Origin: Streptomyces lincolnensis
GTDB taxonomy: Bacteria; Actinomycetota; Actinomycetes; Streptomycetales; Streptomycetaceae
Direction: 5' to 3'
Length of the DNA: 64,000 bases
Assembly (NCBI RefSeq): GCF_021173675.1
Contig: NZ_JAIHON010000011.1
Location: 1-64,000 of the forward strand
The position numbers and the translations under genes are program-made. Below the pieces are notes generated by a model. That model was not told where the DNA came from. It was given only the letters and a program-made list of their open reading frames with translations, and did no database searches. Numbering within the stretch: position 1 is the stretch's first letter; each line of letters opens with the position of its first letter. Positions 15,813-27,319 of this stretch are shown here, piece by piece.

Positions 15813-15816
<4 letters not shown>
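14365..15816 (-). CDS. GH13 alpha-amylase-family enzyme
   Basis: A 483-residue (beta/alpha)8 glycosidase. GH13 conserved regions are visible: region I LILDHVPNHVAPDHPWL, region II DGVRCDMAMLLMN (nucleophile Asp), region III LFVAEAYWDLE (acid/base Glu), region IV RFLENHDEPRAV (stabilising Asp). Region II lacks the usual helper His. The C-terminal 90 residues form the beta-sandwich domain (LLAWSWTDTDARHLVVVNDSG). No signal peptide, so cytoplasmic. The GTG start at 15816 overlaps the upstream GH63-like gene by 4 bp (GTGA), so translation is coupled. Its substrate is probably a glucan, trehalose or sucrose-like saccharide handled together with its partner; not resolvable here. Confidence 0.85.
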
Positions 15817-18587
<2,771 letters not shown>

Positions 18588-18724
18588 CGCCCGTCCTCCT
18601 CGCCGTCCGGCACCCGTGTCCGGACGTCCAGACTCGGGCGGGCGGGAGCGGGCCGCAATGGCGGTGGGCCATATGGAAGCGGGTGCCTCGGTTCCGGCGC
18701 CGAGGGGCTCGGAGGTTCCGGGGC

Positions 18725-21700
18725 TCAGGCGATCTCGACCAGCAGGTCACCGCCCTCCACCTGCTGGATCTTGTTGATGGCGAGGCGGGAGACCCGGCCG
18801 GCCTTCGGGGCGGTGATGGCGGCCTCCATCTTCATCGCCTCGATGGTGGCGACCGTGGCGCCGGCGTCCACCTCGTCGCCCTCGGCGACGGTGAGGGTGA
18901 CGACTCCGGCGAACGGCGCGGCGACATGGCCGGGGTCGGAGCGGTCGGCCTTCTCGGTGGCGGGGATGTCGGAGGAGGCGGCGGTGTCCCGGACCTGGAT
19001 GGGGCGCAACTGGCCGTTCAGGGTGGACATCACCGTGCGCAGGCCGCGTTCGTCGGCCTCGCCGACGGCCTCCAGGGCGATGAGGAGCCGGACGCCGGGC
19101 TCCAGGTCGACGGCGTACTCCTTGCCCGGGCGCAGGCCGTAGAAGAAGTCCTTGCTGTCGAGGAGGCTGGTGTCGCCGTAGCTCTGACGGTGGGTCTCGA
19201 ACGCGCGGGTCGGGCCGGGGAAGAGCAGGCGGTTGAGGGTGGCGCGGCGGTCCTTCTCCAGTCCGGTGCGGTCCTCGGCGGTGAGCTCCTGGACGGGCTT
19301 GGCCTCGGCGCGGCCCTCCAGGGCCCGGCTGCGGAAGGGCTCCGGCCAGCCGCCGGGCGGGGTGCCGAGTTCGCCGCGCAGGAAGCCGATGACGGAGTCG
19401 GGGATGTCGAAGCGGTTCGGTGTCTGTTCGAACTCCTCGGGGCTGACGCCGGCGCCGACCAGGTGCAGGGCGAGGTCGCCGACGACCTTGGAGGAGGGCG
19501 TGACCTTCACGAGGTGGCCGAGGATGCGGTCGGCGGCGGCGTACATCGCCTCGATGTCCTCGAAGCGGTCGCCGAGGCCGAGGGCGACGGCCTGGGTGCG
19601 CAGGTTGGACAGCTGGCCGCCGGGGATCTCGTGATCGTAGACGCGTCCGGTCGGGGAGGCGAGGCCGGCCTCGAAGGGGGCGTAGATGCGGCGGACGCTC
19701 TCCCAGTAGGGCTCCAGGTCGCCGACGGCCCGCAGGTCGAGGCCGGTGGGCCGGTCGGAGTAGTCGGTCGCGGCGACGATCGCCGACAGCGACGGCTGGG
19801 AGGTCGTCCCGGCCATGGAGGCCACCGCTCCGTCCACCGCGTCCGCGCCCGCCTGGACGGCCGCCAGGTAGGTGGCGAGCTGGCCGCCGGCCGTGTCGTG
19901 GGTGTGGATGTGCACGGGGAGGTCGAACTCGCGGCGCAGCGCGGAGACCAGCTTGGCGGCGGCGGGGGCGCGGAGCAGGCCCGCCATGTCCTTGACGGCC
20001 AGGACGTGGGCGCCCGCGTCGACGATCTGCTCGGCCAGCCGGAGGTAGTAGTCGAGGGTGTAGATCCGCTCGTTCGGGTCGGACAGGTCGGAGGTGTAGC
20101 ACAGGGCGACCTCGGCGACGGCCGTGCCGGTCGCGCGGACGGCGTCGATGGCGGGCCGCATCTGGTTCACGTCGTTGAGCGCGTCGAAGATGCGGAAGAT
20201 GTCGATGCCGGTGGCGGTGGCCTCCTGGACGAAGGCGTCGGTCACCTCCGTCGGGTACGGCGTGTAGCCGACGGTGTTGCGGCCGCGCAGCAGCATCTGG
20301 AGGCAGATGTTGGGCACGGCCTCGCGCAGGGCGGCCAGCCGGTCCCAGGGGTCCTCGGCGAGGAAGCGCAGGGCCACGTCGTAGGTGGCGCCGCCCCAGC
20401 ACTCCAGGGAGAGCAGTTCGGGCAGGGTGCGGGCGACCACCGGGGCGACGGCGAGGAGGTCCTTGGTCCGCACCCGGGTGGCCAGCAGCGACTGGTGGGC
20501 GTCGCGGAAGGTGGTGTCGGTGACGCCGATGGTCCGCGACTCGCGCAGCCAGCGGGCGAAGCCCTCGGGGCCGCGGTCGGTGAGGATCTGCTTGGAGCCG
20601 GCGGCCGGTTCGGTGCCGGTGTCGACGCGGGGCAGCTTGGTCGTGGGGTCGATCAGGTCGGGCCGCTCGCCGTGCGGCTTGTTGACCGTCACGTCGGCCA
20701 GATAGGTGAGCAGCTTGGTGCCGCGGTCGGCGGAGTGCCGGGAGGTCAGCAGGTGCGGGCGCTCTTCGATGAACGACGTGGTGACGTGGCCCGCCTGGAA
20801 GTCCGGGTCGTCCAGGACGGCCTGGAGGAACGGGATGTTCGTGGCCACGCCCCGGATGCGGAACTCGGCCACGGCACGCCGGGCGCGGTTGACCGCGGTG
20901 GTGAAGTCCCGGCCCCGGCAGGTGAGTTTGACCAGCATGGAGTCGAAGTGCGCGCTGATCTCCGTGCCGGCGTGGGTGGTGCCGCCGTCGAGACGGATGC
21001 CCGAGCCGCCGGGCGAGCGGTAGGCGCTGATGCGGCCGGTGTCCGGGCGGAAGCCGTTGGCGGGGTCCTCGGTGGTGATACGGCACTGGAGGGCGGCGCC
21101 GCGCAGGGTGACCGTCTCCTGGGAGAGCCCGAGGTCGGCGAGGGTGGCGCCGGCGGCGATGCGCAGCTGGGCCTGGACGAGGTCGACGTCGGTGACCTCC
21201 TCGGTGACCGTGTGCTCGACCTGGATGCGCGGGTTCATCTCGATGAAGACGTGGTTGCCGTCGCGGTCGAGGAGGAACTCGACGGTGCCGGCGTTGCGGT
21301 AGCCGATCTCGCGGGCGAACCTCACCGCGTCGGCGCAGATCCGCTCGCGCAGTTCCGGGTCGAGGTTGGGCGCGGGCGCCAGCTCGATGACCTTCTGGTG
21401 GCGGCGCTGCACCGAGCAGTCGCGCTCGAACAGGTGGATGACGTTGCCCTGGCCGTCCGCGAGGATCTGGACCTCGATGTGGCGGGGGTCGACGACGGCC
21501 TTCTCCAGGAAGACGGTGGCGTCGCCGAACGCGGAGGCCGCCTCGCGGGCCGCCGCCTCGATGGACTCCCGCAGCTGTGCGGGGTCCTGGACCCGGCGCA
21601 TGCCGCGTCCGCCGCCGCCGGCGACCGCCTTGACGAAGACGGGGAAGCCGATGTCGTCGGCGGCCCGGACCAGTTCGTCGATGTCGGTGGAGGGGGCCGA

Positions 21701-22102
21701 GGAGCCCAGTACGGGGACGCCGGCGGCGCGGGCGGCGGCGACCGCGCGGGCCTTGTTGCCGGTCAGTTCCAGGATGTCGGCGCTGGGTCCGACGAAGGTG
21801 ATGCCCGCCTCCTCGCAGGCGCGGGCGAGCTCGGGGTTCTCGGAGAGGAAGCCGTAGCCGGGGTAGACGGCGTCGGCGCCGGCCTGCCGGGCGGCGCGGA
21901 CGATCTCGTCCACGGAGAGGTAGGCCCGCACGGGATGCCCGGGTTCGCCGATCTCGTAGGCCTCGTCGGCCTTGAGCCGGTGCAGTGAGTTGCGGTCCTC
22001 GTGCGGGAAGACGGCGACGGTGCGCGCGCCGACCTCGTATCCGGCGCGGAAGGCGCGGATCGCGATCTCACCACGGTTGGCGACGAGTACCTTGCGGAGC
22101 AT
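18725..22102 (-). CDS. pyc: pyruvate carboxylase
   Basis: A full-length 1125-residue single-chain enzyme that carboxylates pyruvate to oxaloacetate using biotin and ATP (anaplerosis). The order is biotin carboxylase (MLRKVLVANRGEIAIRAFRA; ATP loop AVAGGGGRGMRRV; FIEMNPRIQVEHTVTEE), carboxyltransferase (TDTTFRDAHQSLLATRVRTKDL, CWGGATYDVALRFL, LAVKDMAGLLRAP, HIHTHDTAGG) and a C-terminal biotinyl domain with the modified Lys in TIEAMKMEAAI. The ATG at 22102 follows GAAGGGAACGGGA. It appears to be a single-gene unit. Length and domain order match actinobacterial pyruvate carboxylases. Confidence 0.95.
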   Translation of the reverse strand: MLRKVLVANRGEIAIRAFRAGYEVGARTVAVFPHEDRNSLHRLKADEAYEIGEPGHPVRAYLSVDEIVRAARQAGADAVYPGYGFLSENPELARACEEAGITFVGPSADILELTGNKARAVAAARAAGVPVLGSSAPSTDIDELVRAADDIGFPVFVKAVAGGGGRGMRRVQDPAQLRESIEAAAREAASAFGDATVFLEKAVVDPRHIEVQILADGQGNVIHLFERDCSVQRRHQKVIELAPAPNLDPELRERICADAVRFAREIGYRNAGTVEFLLDRDGNHVFIEMNPRIQVEHTVTEEVTDVDLVQAQLRIAAGATLADLGLSQETVTLRGAALQCRITTEDPANGFRPDTGRISAYRSPGGSGIRLDGGTTHAGTEISAHFDSMLVKLTCRGRDFTTAVNRARRAVAEFRIRGVATNIPFLQAVLDDPDFQAGHVTTSFIEERPHLLTSRHSADRGTKLLTYLADVTVNKPHGERPDLIDPTTKLPRVDTGTEPAAGSKQILTDRGPEGFARWLRESRTIGVTDTTFRDAHQSLLATRVRTKDLLAVAPVVARTLPELLSLECWGGATYDVALRFLAEDPWDRLAALREAVPNICLQMLLRGRNTVGYTPYPTEVTDAFVQEATATGIDIFRIFDALNDVNQMRPAIDAVRATGTAVAEVALCYTSDLSDPNERIYTLDYYLRLAEQIVDAGAHVLAVKDMAGLLRAPAAAKLVSALRREFDLPVHIHTHDTAGGQLATYLAAVQAGADAVDGAVASMAGTTSQPSLSAIVAATDYSDRPTGLDLRAVGDLEPYWESVRRIYAPFEAGLASPTGRVYDHEIPGGQLSNLRTQAVALGLGDRFEDIEAMYAAADRILGHLVKVTPSSKVVGDLALHLVGAGVSPEEFEQTPNRFDIPDSVIGFLRGELGTPPGGWPEPFRSRALEGRAEAKPVQELTAEDRTGLEKDRRATLNRLLFPGPTRAFETHRQSYGDTSLLDSKDFFYGLRPGKEYAVDLEPGVRLLIALEAVGEADERGLRTVMSTLNGQLRPIQVRDTAASSDIPATEKADRSDPGHVAAPFAGVVTLTVAEGDEVDAGATVATIEAMKMEAAITAPKAGRVSRLAINKIQQVEGGDLLVEIA

Positions 22103-22227
22103 TCCCGTTCCCTTCGGCCTGCCGGTGAAGGACACCATGGTCTCGGCTGTGTCGGGTTCTGGCCATGAGAGGCGGGTCACGTGCCGCAGGGTGTTTTGCG
22201 GTGTTTCGCAGGGGAACCGGGACCGTT

Positions 22228-23781
22228 TCAGACCGGGCCGGGGGCCGAGTCGCCCTTGAGGCGTTCCAGGTCGGAGGGGCGGACCTGGATGACCAGGACC
22301 GCGATGAGGGCCGCGGCCAGGGTGAAGATGGCCGCCACCACGAAGGCGGCCGAGACCCCGGCGGTGAGGACCTCGTCGGCCCAGCGGCCCGGCAGTTGAT
22401 TGGTGCGTTCGAACTGCGCCCGCTCGGCCGGGGTGGCCTGGGCGAGGAAGCGCGGGACCTGCTTCTCGGCCTCGTTGGTGCTGGCCGTGCCGAACATGGT
22501 GACCAGGATGGACAGCCCCAGCGAGCCGCCGACCTGCTGGGTGGCGTTGAGGAGGCCGGAGGCGGCGCCGGTCTCCTGGACGGACACGTTGGACAGCGCC
22601 ATCAGGGTGAGCGAGACGAACTCCATGCCCATGCCCAGGCTGAAGACGAGCATCGGCCCGAGGACGCTGCCGGCGTAGGTGGAGTGGACGTCCGTGAGGG
22701 TGAGCCAGGCCAGGCCGGTCGCCGCGAGGACGGCGCCCACCACCATGAAGGGCTTGGGGCCGTAGGTGGGCAGGAACCGTGAGGCCAGTCCGGCGCCGAT
22801 CGCGATGACCGCGCTGACCGGCAGGAAGGCGAGGCCGGCGGCGAGCGGGCTGAAGTCCAGCACGTTCTGCACGAAGAGCGTGAGGAAGAAGAACATGCCG
22901 AAGATCGCGGCGGCGAGGCAGAGCATGATGCCGTAGGTGCCCGCGCGGTTGCGGTCGGCGAACATGTGCAACGGCGTGATCGGCTGCCGGGATCTCCGCT
23001 CGACCAGGACGAAGACCGCGAGGACGACGACGGCCGCGCCGAAGGAGGCCAGGGTCAGCGCGTCCCGCCAGCCGTCCTGCGCGGCACGGATGAAGCCGTA
23101 CACCAGCAGCACCATGCCCACGGTGGAGGTGAGGGCGCCGGTGATGTCGAAGCGGCCCGGGTGGCGTTCGGACTCCCTGATCCAGCGGGGGGTGGCGAGC
23201 ACGATGAGCAGGCCGATGGGCACGTTGACGAAGAGCACCCACCGCCAGTTCAGCCACTCCACGAGGACGCCGCCGGCGAGCAGTCCGATCGCGCCGCCGC
23301 CCGCCGAGACCGCGGCGAAGACCCCGAAGGCCCGGTTGCGTTCCGGCCCTTCGCGGAAGGTCGTGCTGATCAGCGCGAGGGAGGTCGGGGAGGCGATGGC
23401 GCCGCCGACGCCCTGGAGGGCGCGTGCGGCGAGGAGTTGGCCGGAGTTCTGGGAGAGACCGCCGAGCAGGGAGGCGAGGACGAACAGCAGTACGCCGAAG
23501 ACGAAGACCCGCCGTCTGCCGAGGATGTCCCCGGCCCGTCCGCCGAGGAGCAGCAGGCCGCCGAAGGTCAGCGTGTAGGCGTTGACCACCCAGGACAGGC
23601 TGGTGGTGGAGAAGTCCAGGGAGCGCTGGATCTCCGGCAGCGCGATGTTCACGATGGTGATGTCGAGGACCACCATCAGCTGGCAGGACGCGATGACCAG
23701 CAGGGCCATGGCGTTTCCACCACCGCCTGCTTTCTGCTGGGCGGTGGTCTGCGACGAGGAGTTCGGCTGCGCTGTACCCAT
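22228..23781 (-). CDS. DHA2-family (EmrB/QacA-like) MFS drug exporter
   Basis: A 517-residue membrane protein with 14 predicted transmembrane segments. Motif D1/motif C-like LMVVLDITIVNIALPEIQ in TM1, motif A GGRAGDILGRRRVF between TM2 and TM3, motif B LLAARALQGVGGAIASP in TM4. These define proton-coupled DHA2 exporters of hydrophobic drugs. The N-terminal 25 residues are a polar cytoplasmic tail. It stands alone, downstream of the GntR gene on the same strand with 122 bp between; no dedicated TetR regulator is adjacent. Confidence 0.9.
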   Translation of the reverse strand: MGTAQPNSSSQTTAQQKAGGGGNAMALLVIASCQLMVVLDITIVNIALPEIQRSLDFSTTSLSWVVNAYTLTFGGLLLLGGRAGDILGRRRVFVFGVLLFVLASLLGGLSQNSGQLLAARALQGVGGAIASPTSLALISTTFREGPERNRAFGVFAAVSAGGGAIGLLAGGVLVEWLNWRWVLFVNVPIGLLIVLATPRWIRESERHPGRFDITGALTSTVGMVLLVYGFIRAAQDGWRDALTLASFGAAVVVLAVFVLVERRSRQPITPLHMFADRNRAGTYGIMLCLAAAIFGMFFFLTLFVQNVLDFSPLAAGLAFLPVSAVIAIGAGLASRFLPTYGPKPFMVVGAVLAATGLAWLTLTDVHSTYAGSVLGPMLVFSLGMGMEFVSLTLMALSNVSVQETGAASGLLNATQQVGGSLGLSILVTMFGTASTNEAEKQVPRFLAQATPAERAQFERTNQLPGRWADEVLTAGVSAAFVVAAIFTLAAALIAVLVIQVRPSDLERLKGDSAPGPV

Positions 23782-23903
23782 GGCGTGTTGGGGCCCGGGG
23801 CCCCGGGTGGAGTCAGTGAACGGTTCCGTCCACTGTTCGACCGTACGCCCGCTTTGTGATCGTCACCACTCGATTGGCCGTATACGCCCCTGCGTCCGCG
23901 CAC

Positions 23904-24614
23904 TCACTCCCAGACCACGACGTTGCGCCGGACCGGCACGGTGGAGGCGTCGGCGGCGAAGAGTTCGGGCGAGTGCGCGCGGATGCGCTCGATGTCGTCG
24001 AAGACGGCCCGCAGGTGGGTGCGCATGGCGGTGCGGGCGAGCGGGAGGTCGCCGCCGACGACCGCGTCGAAGATCTCGTGGTGCTGGGCGGCGAAGACGG
24101 CCGGGGAGACGTTCTCGTGCAGGCCCAGGCGTCGGGCCCGGTCGAGGTGGCCCTTGGCGGCGGCGACGGTCTTCCAGACGTCGCCGTGCCCGCCGAGCCG
24201 CATCAGGCCGTGATGGAAGGCCTCGTCCAGGGCGAAGAACTCCTCCAGACCGAGGTCGGCGCGCCGCTGGCGTGCGAGGTTGTCCCGCAGTTCCGCGACG
24301 ACCGCGGTGTCGAGCCTGTCGGGCAGGCTGTCGAGGGAGGCGAGTTCCACGGCCTCGCGCAGGAACTGGGCGTCGGCGACCTGGGCCGGGTCGACCCGGG
24401 AGACGAAGGATCCGATCTTCGGGAAGACCTGCACCAGCCCTTCCTGGGCCAGCAGGATCAGGCTCTCGCGCACCGGGGTGCGGCTGACGCCCAGGGACGC
24501 GGCGAGTTCGTTCTCCGAGAGGGCGGCGCCCGGGGCGAGTTCGAGGGTCAGGACCATCTGACGCAACTTCAGGTAGATGTCGCGCCGACTCGTCCGCCCG
24601 TTCGTTTGAGCCAT
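23904..24614 (-). CDS. GntR-family (FCD/FadR subfamily) repressor
   Basis: A 236-residue regulator. The N-terminal winged helix reads DIYLKLRQMVLTLELAPGAALSENELAASLGVSRTPVRESLILLAQEGLV; the C-terminal all-helical FCD domain has metal-binding His/Asp positions in ALDEAFHHGLMRLGGH and AAQHHEIFDAVVGGD. FCD regulators usually sense carboxylic acids such as hexuronates or aldonates. It is divergent from the mannonate dehydratase gene, and the intergenic palindrome CTTGTATACAAG is a good operator for this subfamily. The ATG at 24614 has no clear Shine-Dalgarno. It probably represses the whole 24.7-30.9 kb cluster and itself. Confidence 0.9.
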   Translation of the reverse strand: MAQTNGRTSRRDIYLKLRQMVLTLELAPGAALSENELAASLGVSRTPVRESLILLAQEGLVQVFPKIGSFVSRVDPAQVADAQFLREAVELASLDSLPDRLDTAVVAELRDNLARQRRADLGLEEFFALDEAFHHGLMRLGGHGDVWKTVAAAKGHLDRARRLGLHENVSPAVFAAQHHEIFDAVVGGDLPLARTAMRTHLRAVFDDIERIRAHSPELFAADASTVPVRRNVVVWE

Positions 24615-24669
24615 GCGCACATCGTACGTAGAGCCGCGGCACAAGTATTGCTCCTCTGTACGACAGATG

Positions 24670-24681
24670 CTTGTATACAAG
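24670..24681. promoter_or_regulatory. GntR/FCD operator
   Basis: CTTGTATACAAG is a perfect 12-bp palindrome in the divergent promoter between the GntR gene and the ManD gene, 25 bp before the ManD start. A related half-site ACAAGTATT is at about 24642. Sites of the TTGTATACAA type are typical for FCD-type GntR repressors. Confidence 0.8.
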
Positions 24682-24706
24682 TACTTCGCGACCACCAAGG
24701 AGCTCT

Positions 24707-25924
24707 GTGAGTCCCGTGAGCAAGATCGAACGTGCCGAGGTGCTCGTCGCCTCGCCCGGCCGCACCTTCGTCACCCTGCGCATCACCACCACCGACGGTG
24801 TCGTCGGCCTCGGGGACGCCACACTCAACGGCCGTGAGCTTGCCGTCGCGAGCTATCTGCGCGACCACGTGGTCCCGCTGCTGATCGGCCGGGACGCCGC
24901 CCGTATCGAGGACATGTGGCAGTACCTGTACAAGGGCGCCTACTGGCGGCGCGGCCCCGTCACCATGACCGCGATCGCCGCCGTGGACACCGCGCTGTGG
25001 GACATCAAGGGCAAGGTGGCCGGGCTGCCCGTCTACCAGCTCCTCGGCGGCCGCTCCCGCGACGGCGTCCTGGTCTACTCCCACGCCAGCGGCACCGACG
25101 TGCCCTCACTCCTGGACGACGTCGAGCGGTACCTGGAGATGGGCTACAAGGCCGTACGGGCGCAGGCCGCCGTGCCCGAGGTCGGGGGCACCTACGGCGT
25201 GCGCAAGGGCAAGGTCTACGAGCCGGCCGCGACCGAGCTGCCCGAGGAGCAGCCCTGGGACACCGAGGCGTATCTCGGTTTCGCGCCCACGTACCTGGAG
25301 GCCGTGCGGGAACGGTTCGGCTTCGGCTTCCACCTGCTGCACGACGTGCACCACCGGCTGACACCGATCGAGGCGGCCCGGTTCGGCAAGAGCGTCGAGG
25401 GCTGTCGGCTGTTCTGGATGGAGGACCCGACCCCGGCCGAGAACCAGGAGTCCTTCCGCCTGATCCGCGAGCACACCACCACGCCGATCGCGGTCGGCGA
25501 GGTCATGAACTCGATCTGGGACGTCCAGCACCTGATCACCGCACAGCTCATCGACTACGTCCGTACGACGGTCGTGCACGCCGGCGGCATCACCCATCTG
25601 CGGCGCATCTTCGACCTCGCCGCGCTCCACCAGGTGCGCACCGGCTCGCACGGGGCGACCGACCTCTCCCCCGTCAGCATGGCCGCCGCCGTGCACCTGG
25701 ACCTCGCCGTGCCGAACTTCGGCATCCAGGAGCACATGGGCCATCCCGACGAGACCGCCGAGGTGTTCCGCACGGGGGTGACCTTCGCCGACGGCATGCT
25801 CCACCCCTCCGAGGAGCCCGGCCTCGGAGTCGAGTACGACGACAAGGCGGCCGAACGCTTCCCCTACCAGCGGCGCTATCTCCCCGTCGCACGCCGTCTC
25901 GACGGGTCGGTGCACGACTGGTGA
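24707..25924 (+). CDS. D-mannonate/D-gluconate dehydratase (ManD subgroup, enolase superfamily)
   Basis: A 405-residue enolase-superfamily dehydratase forming 2-keto-3-deoxygluconate (KDG). The metal ligands are visible at about D213 (LLHDVHHR), E237 (FWMEDPTP) and E264 (AVGEVMNS), and the ManD hallmarks are KAVRAQAAVPEVGGTYG (catalytic Arg and Tyr), TGSHGATDLSPV and FGIQEHMG. Some ManD members are efficient on mannonate; others are slow and work in L-gulonate or L-idonate routes. The GTG at 24707 has AAGGAG close upstream; a second GTG three codons later is possible. It is the first gene of the cluster and overlaps the next by GTGA. Confidence 0.9.
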   Translation: MSPVSKIERAEVLVASPGRTFVTLRITTTDGVVGLGDATLNGRELAVASYLRDHVVPLLIGRDAARIEDMWQYLYKGAYWRRGPVTMTAIAAVDTALWDIKGKVAGLPVYQLLGGRSRDGVLVYSHASGTDVPSLLDDVERYLEMGYKAVRAQAAVPEVGGTYGVRKGKVYEPAATELPEEQPWDTEAYLGFAPTYLEAVRERFGFGFHLLHDVHHRLTPIEAARFGKSVEGCRLFWMEDPTPAENQESFRLIREHTTTPIAVGEVMNSIWDVQHLITAQLIDYVRTTVVHAGGITHLRRIFDLAALHQVRTGSHGATDLSPVSMAAAVHLDLAVPNFGIQEHMGHPDETAEVFRTGVTFADGMLHPSEEPGLGVEYDDKAAERFPYQRRYLPVARRLDGSVHDW

Positions 25925-27288
25925 GCGCCCCGCTGAGTCGTACGACGCTCTCCCGGCTGGCGCCCGAGCTGCGCCCCGAGGTCGATCCCGCCGAACTGCG
26001 CACCCGTGTCGTCCACTTCGGCCTCGGTGCCTTCCACCGGGCGCACCAGGCGGTCTACACCGAGCGGGCCGCCGCCCTGACCGGCGAGCCCTGGGGCATC
26101 GCGGCGGTCGCGCCCCGGTCGGCGGAGACGGTACGCGCCCTGCGGGAGCAGGACTGTCTGTACTCGCTGACCGAGCGCCGGCCGGACGGCGACCACTGCC
26201 GGGTGGTCGGCTCGGTCGTGGACGCGCTGGCCATGGGACCGGACGCCGGGGCCGTCGACGCGATGCTCGCGGACCCCGAGGTCACCGTCGTGACGCTGAC
26301 CGTGACGGAGAAGGGCTACCAACGCTCCCCGGTGACGGGCGGGTTGGACACCGCGGCCGTCGCCGCCGACCTCGCCGCCGGTCCGGACGGCCCCCTCACC
26401 ACCGTGATCGGGCGCCTTGCCGCCGGACTCGCCGCCCGGATGCGCGCGGGGGCGCCGCCGGTCAGCGTCGTCTCCTGCGACAACATGGCGGACAACGGGG
26501 GTGTGCTGCGCCGCGTGGTCGAGGACTTCGTACGGGCCTCCAACTGGCCGGACCGGGCACGGGTCCTGGAGCGGATGGCCGAGGCCGTGGCCTTCCCCTC
26601 GACGGTCGTCGACCGGATCGTGCCCGCGGTCGGGGAGGCCGATCGGGCCGGGGCGCTGGCCGCTCTGGGGGTGCGCGACGCGCTGCCGGTGACCGCCGAG
26701 CCCTATCGGCGGTGGGTGCTGGAGGACTCCTTCGCCGCGCCCCGGCCGCCCTGGGAGAAGGACGGCGCCCTGTTCGTCCCGGATGTGACGCCGTATCAGC
26801 TCACCAAGCTGCGGCTGCTCAACGGCTCCCACTCGGCGCTGGCGTACGTCGGCACGGCCGCCGGTCTCACCACGATCGCCGAGACCATGGCCACGGAGTG
26901 GGGCGAGCGGCTGGTGCGGGCACTGTGCGCGGAGGTCGCGCCCACCCTGCCCGCGGGCGGGCCCGATCCGGCCGGGTACGCCGACGACCTCGTGGCGCGT
27001 TTCCGCAACCCCGCGATGCGGCACCTGCTGCGGCAGATCGGCTCCGACGGATCATTGAAGATCCAGGAGCGCTGGCTGCCCGCCCTGCGGGAGCTGCGGG
27101 CCGACGGCGCCGGTACGCCGGTGCTCGAACTCGCCCTCGCCGCCTGGACGGTGAGCACCGGCCGGACGATGCCGGTGCGTGACCTGCTGGGATCCGTGGG
27201 CGCGGCCGACCTGGCGGAGGACGACAGCTTCGTCGCCGCCGTCACGGACCGGATCCCCGCGCTGCGCGCCGGACAGGTCGAGATCTGA
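25921..27288 (+). CDS. fructuronate reductase / mannitol-dehydrogenase-family oxidoreductase
   Basis: A 455-residue NAD-dependent polyol dehydrogenase of the UxuB/mannitol dehydrogenase family. The family Rossmann motif is VVHFGLGAFHRAHQAVYT, and the catalytic Lys sits in QLTKLRLLNGSHSALAY (K-x5-NxxH arrangement). It would convert D-fructuronate to D-mannonate, the substrate of the preceding dehydratase. The GTG start overlaps the ManD stop by 4 bp. Could alternatively act on tagaturonate or mannitol, but the neighbours favour fructuronate. Confidence 0.87.
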   Translation: MSAPLSRTTLSRLAPELRPEVDPAELRTRVVHFGLGAFHRAHQAVYTERAAALTGEPWGIAAVAPRSAETVRALREQDCLYSLTERRPDGDHCRVVGSVVDALAMGPDAGAVDAMLADPEVTVVTLTVTEKGYQRSPVTGGLDTAAVAADLAAGPDGPLTTVIGRLAAGLAARMRAGAPPVSVVSCDNMADNGGVLRRVVEDFVRASNWPDRARVLERMAEAVAFPSTVVDRIVPAVGEADRAGALAALGVRDALPVTAEPYRRWVLEDSFAAPRPPWEKDGALFVPDVTPYQLTKLRLLNGSHSALAYVGTAAGLTTIAETMATEWGERLVRALCAEVAPTLPAGGPDPAGYADDLVARFRNPAMRHLLRQIGSDGSLKIQERWLPALRELRADGAGTPVLELALAAWTVSTGRTMPVRDLLGSVGAADLAEDDSFVAAVTDRIPALRAGQVEI

Positions 27289-27319
27289 CTCCCCTCCCTC
27301 TTCTCCCTCTTCTCCCTCT

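Noticed and set aside
18588..18724. Promoter or RNA gene between the GH63-like gene and pyruvate carboxylase
   Set aside because: No tRNA-like or strong hairpin structure; it is a plain intergenic region containing the end of the carboxylase and the leader of the GH63-like gene.
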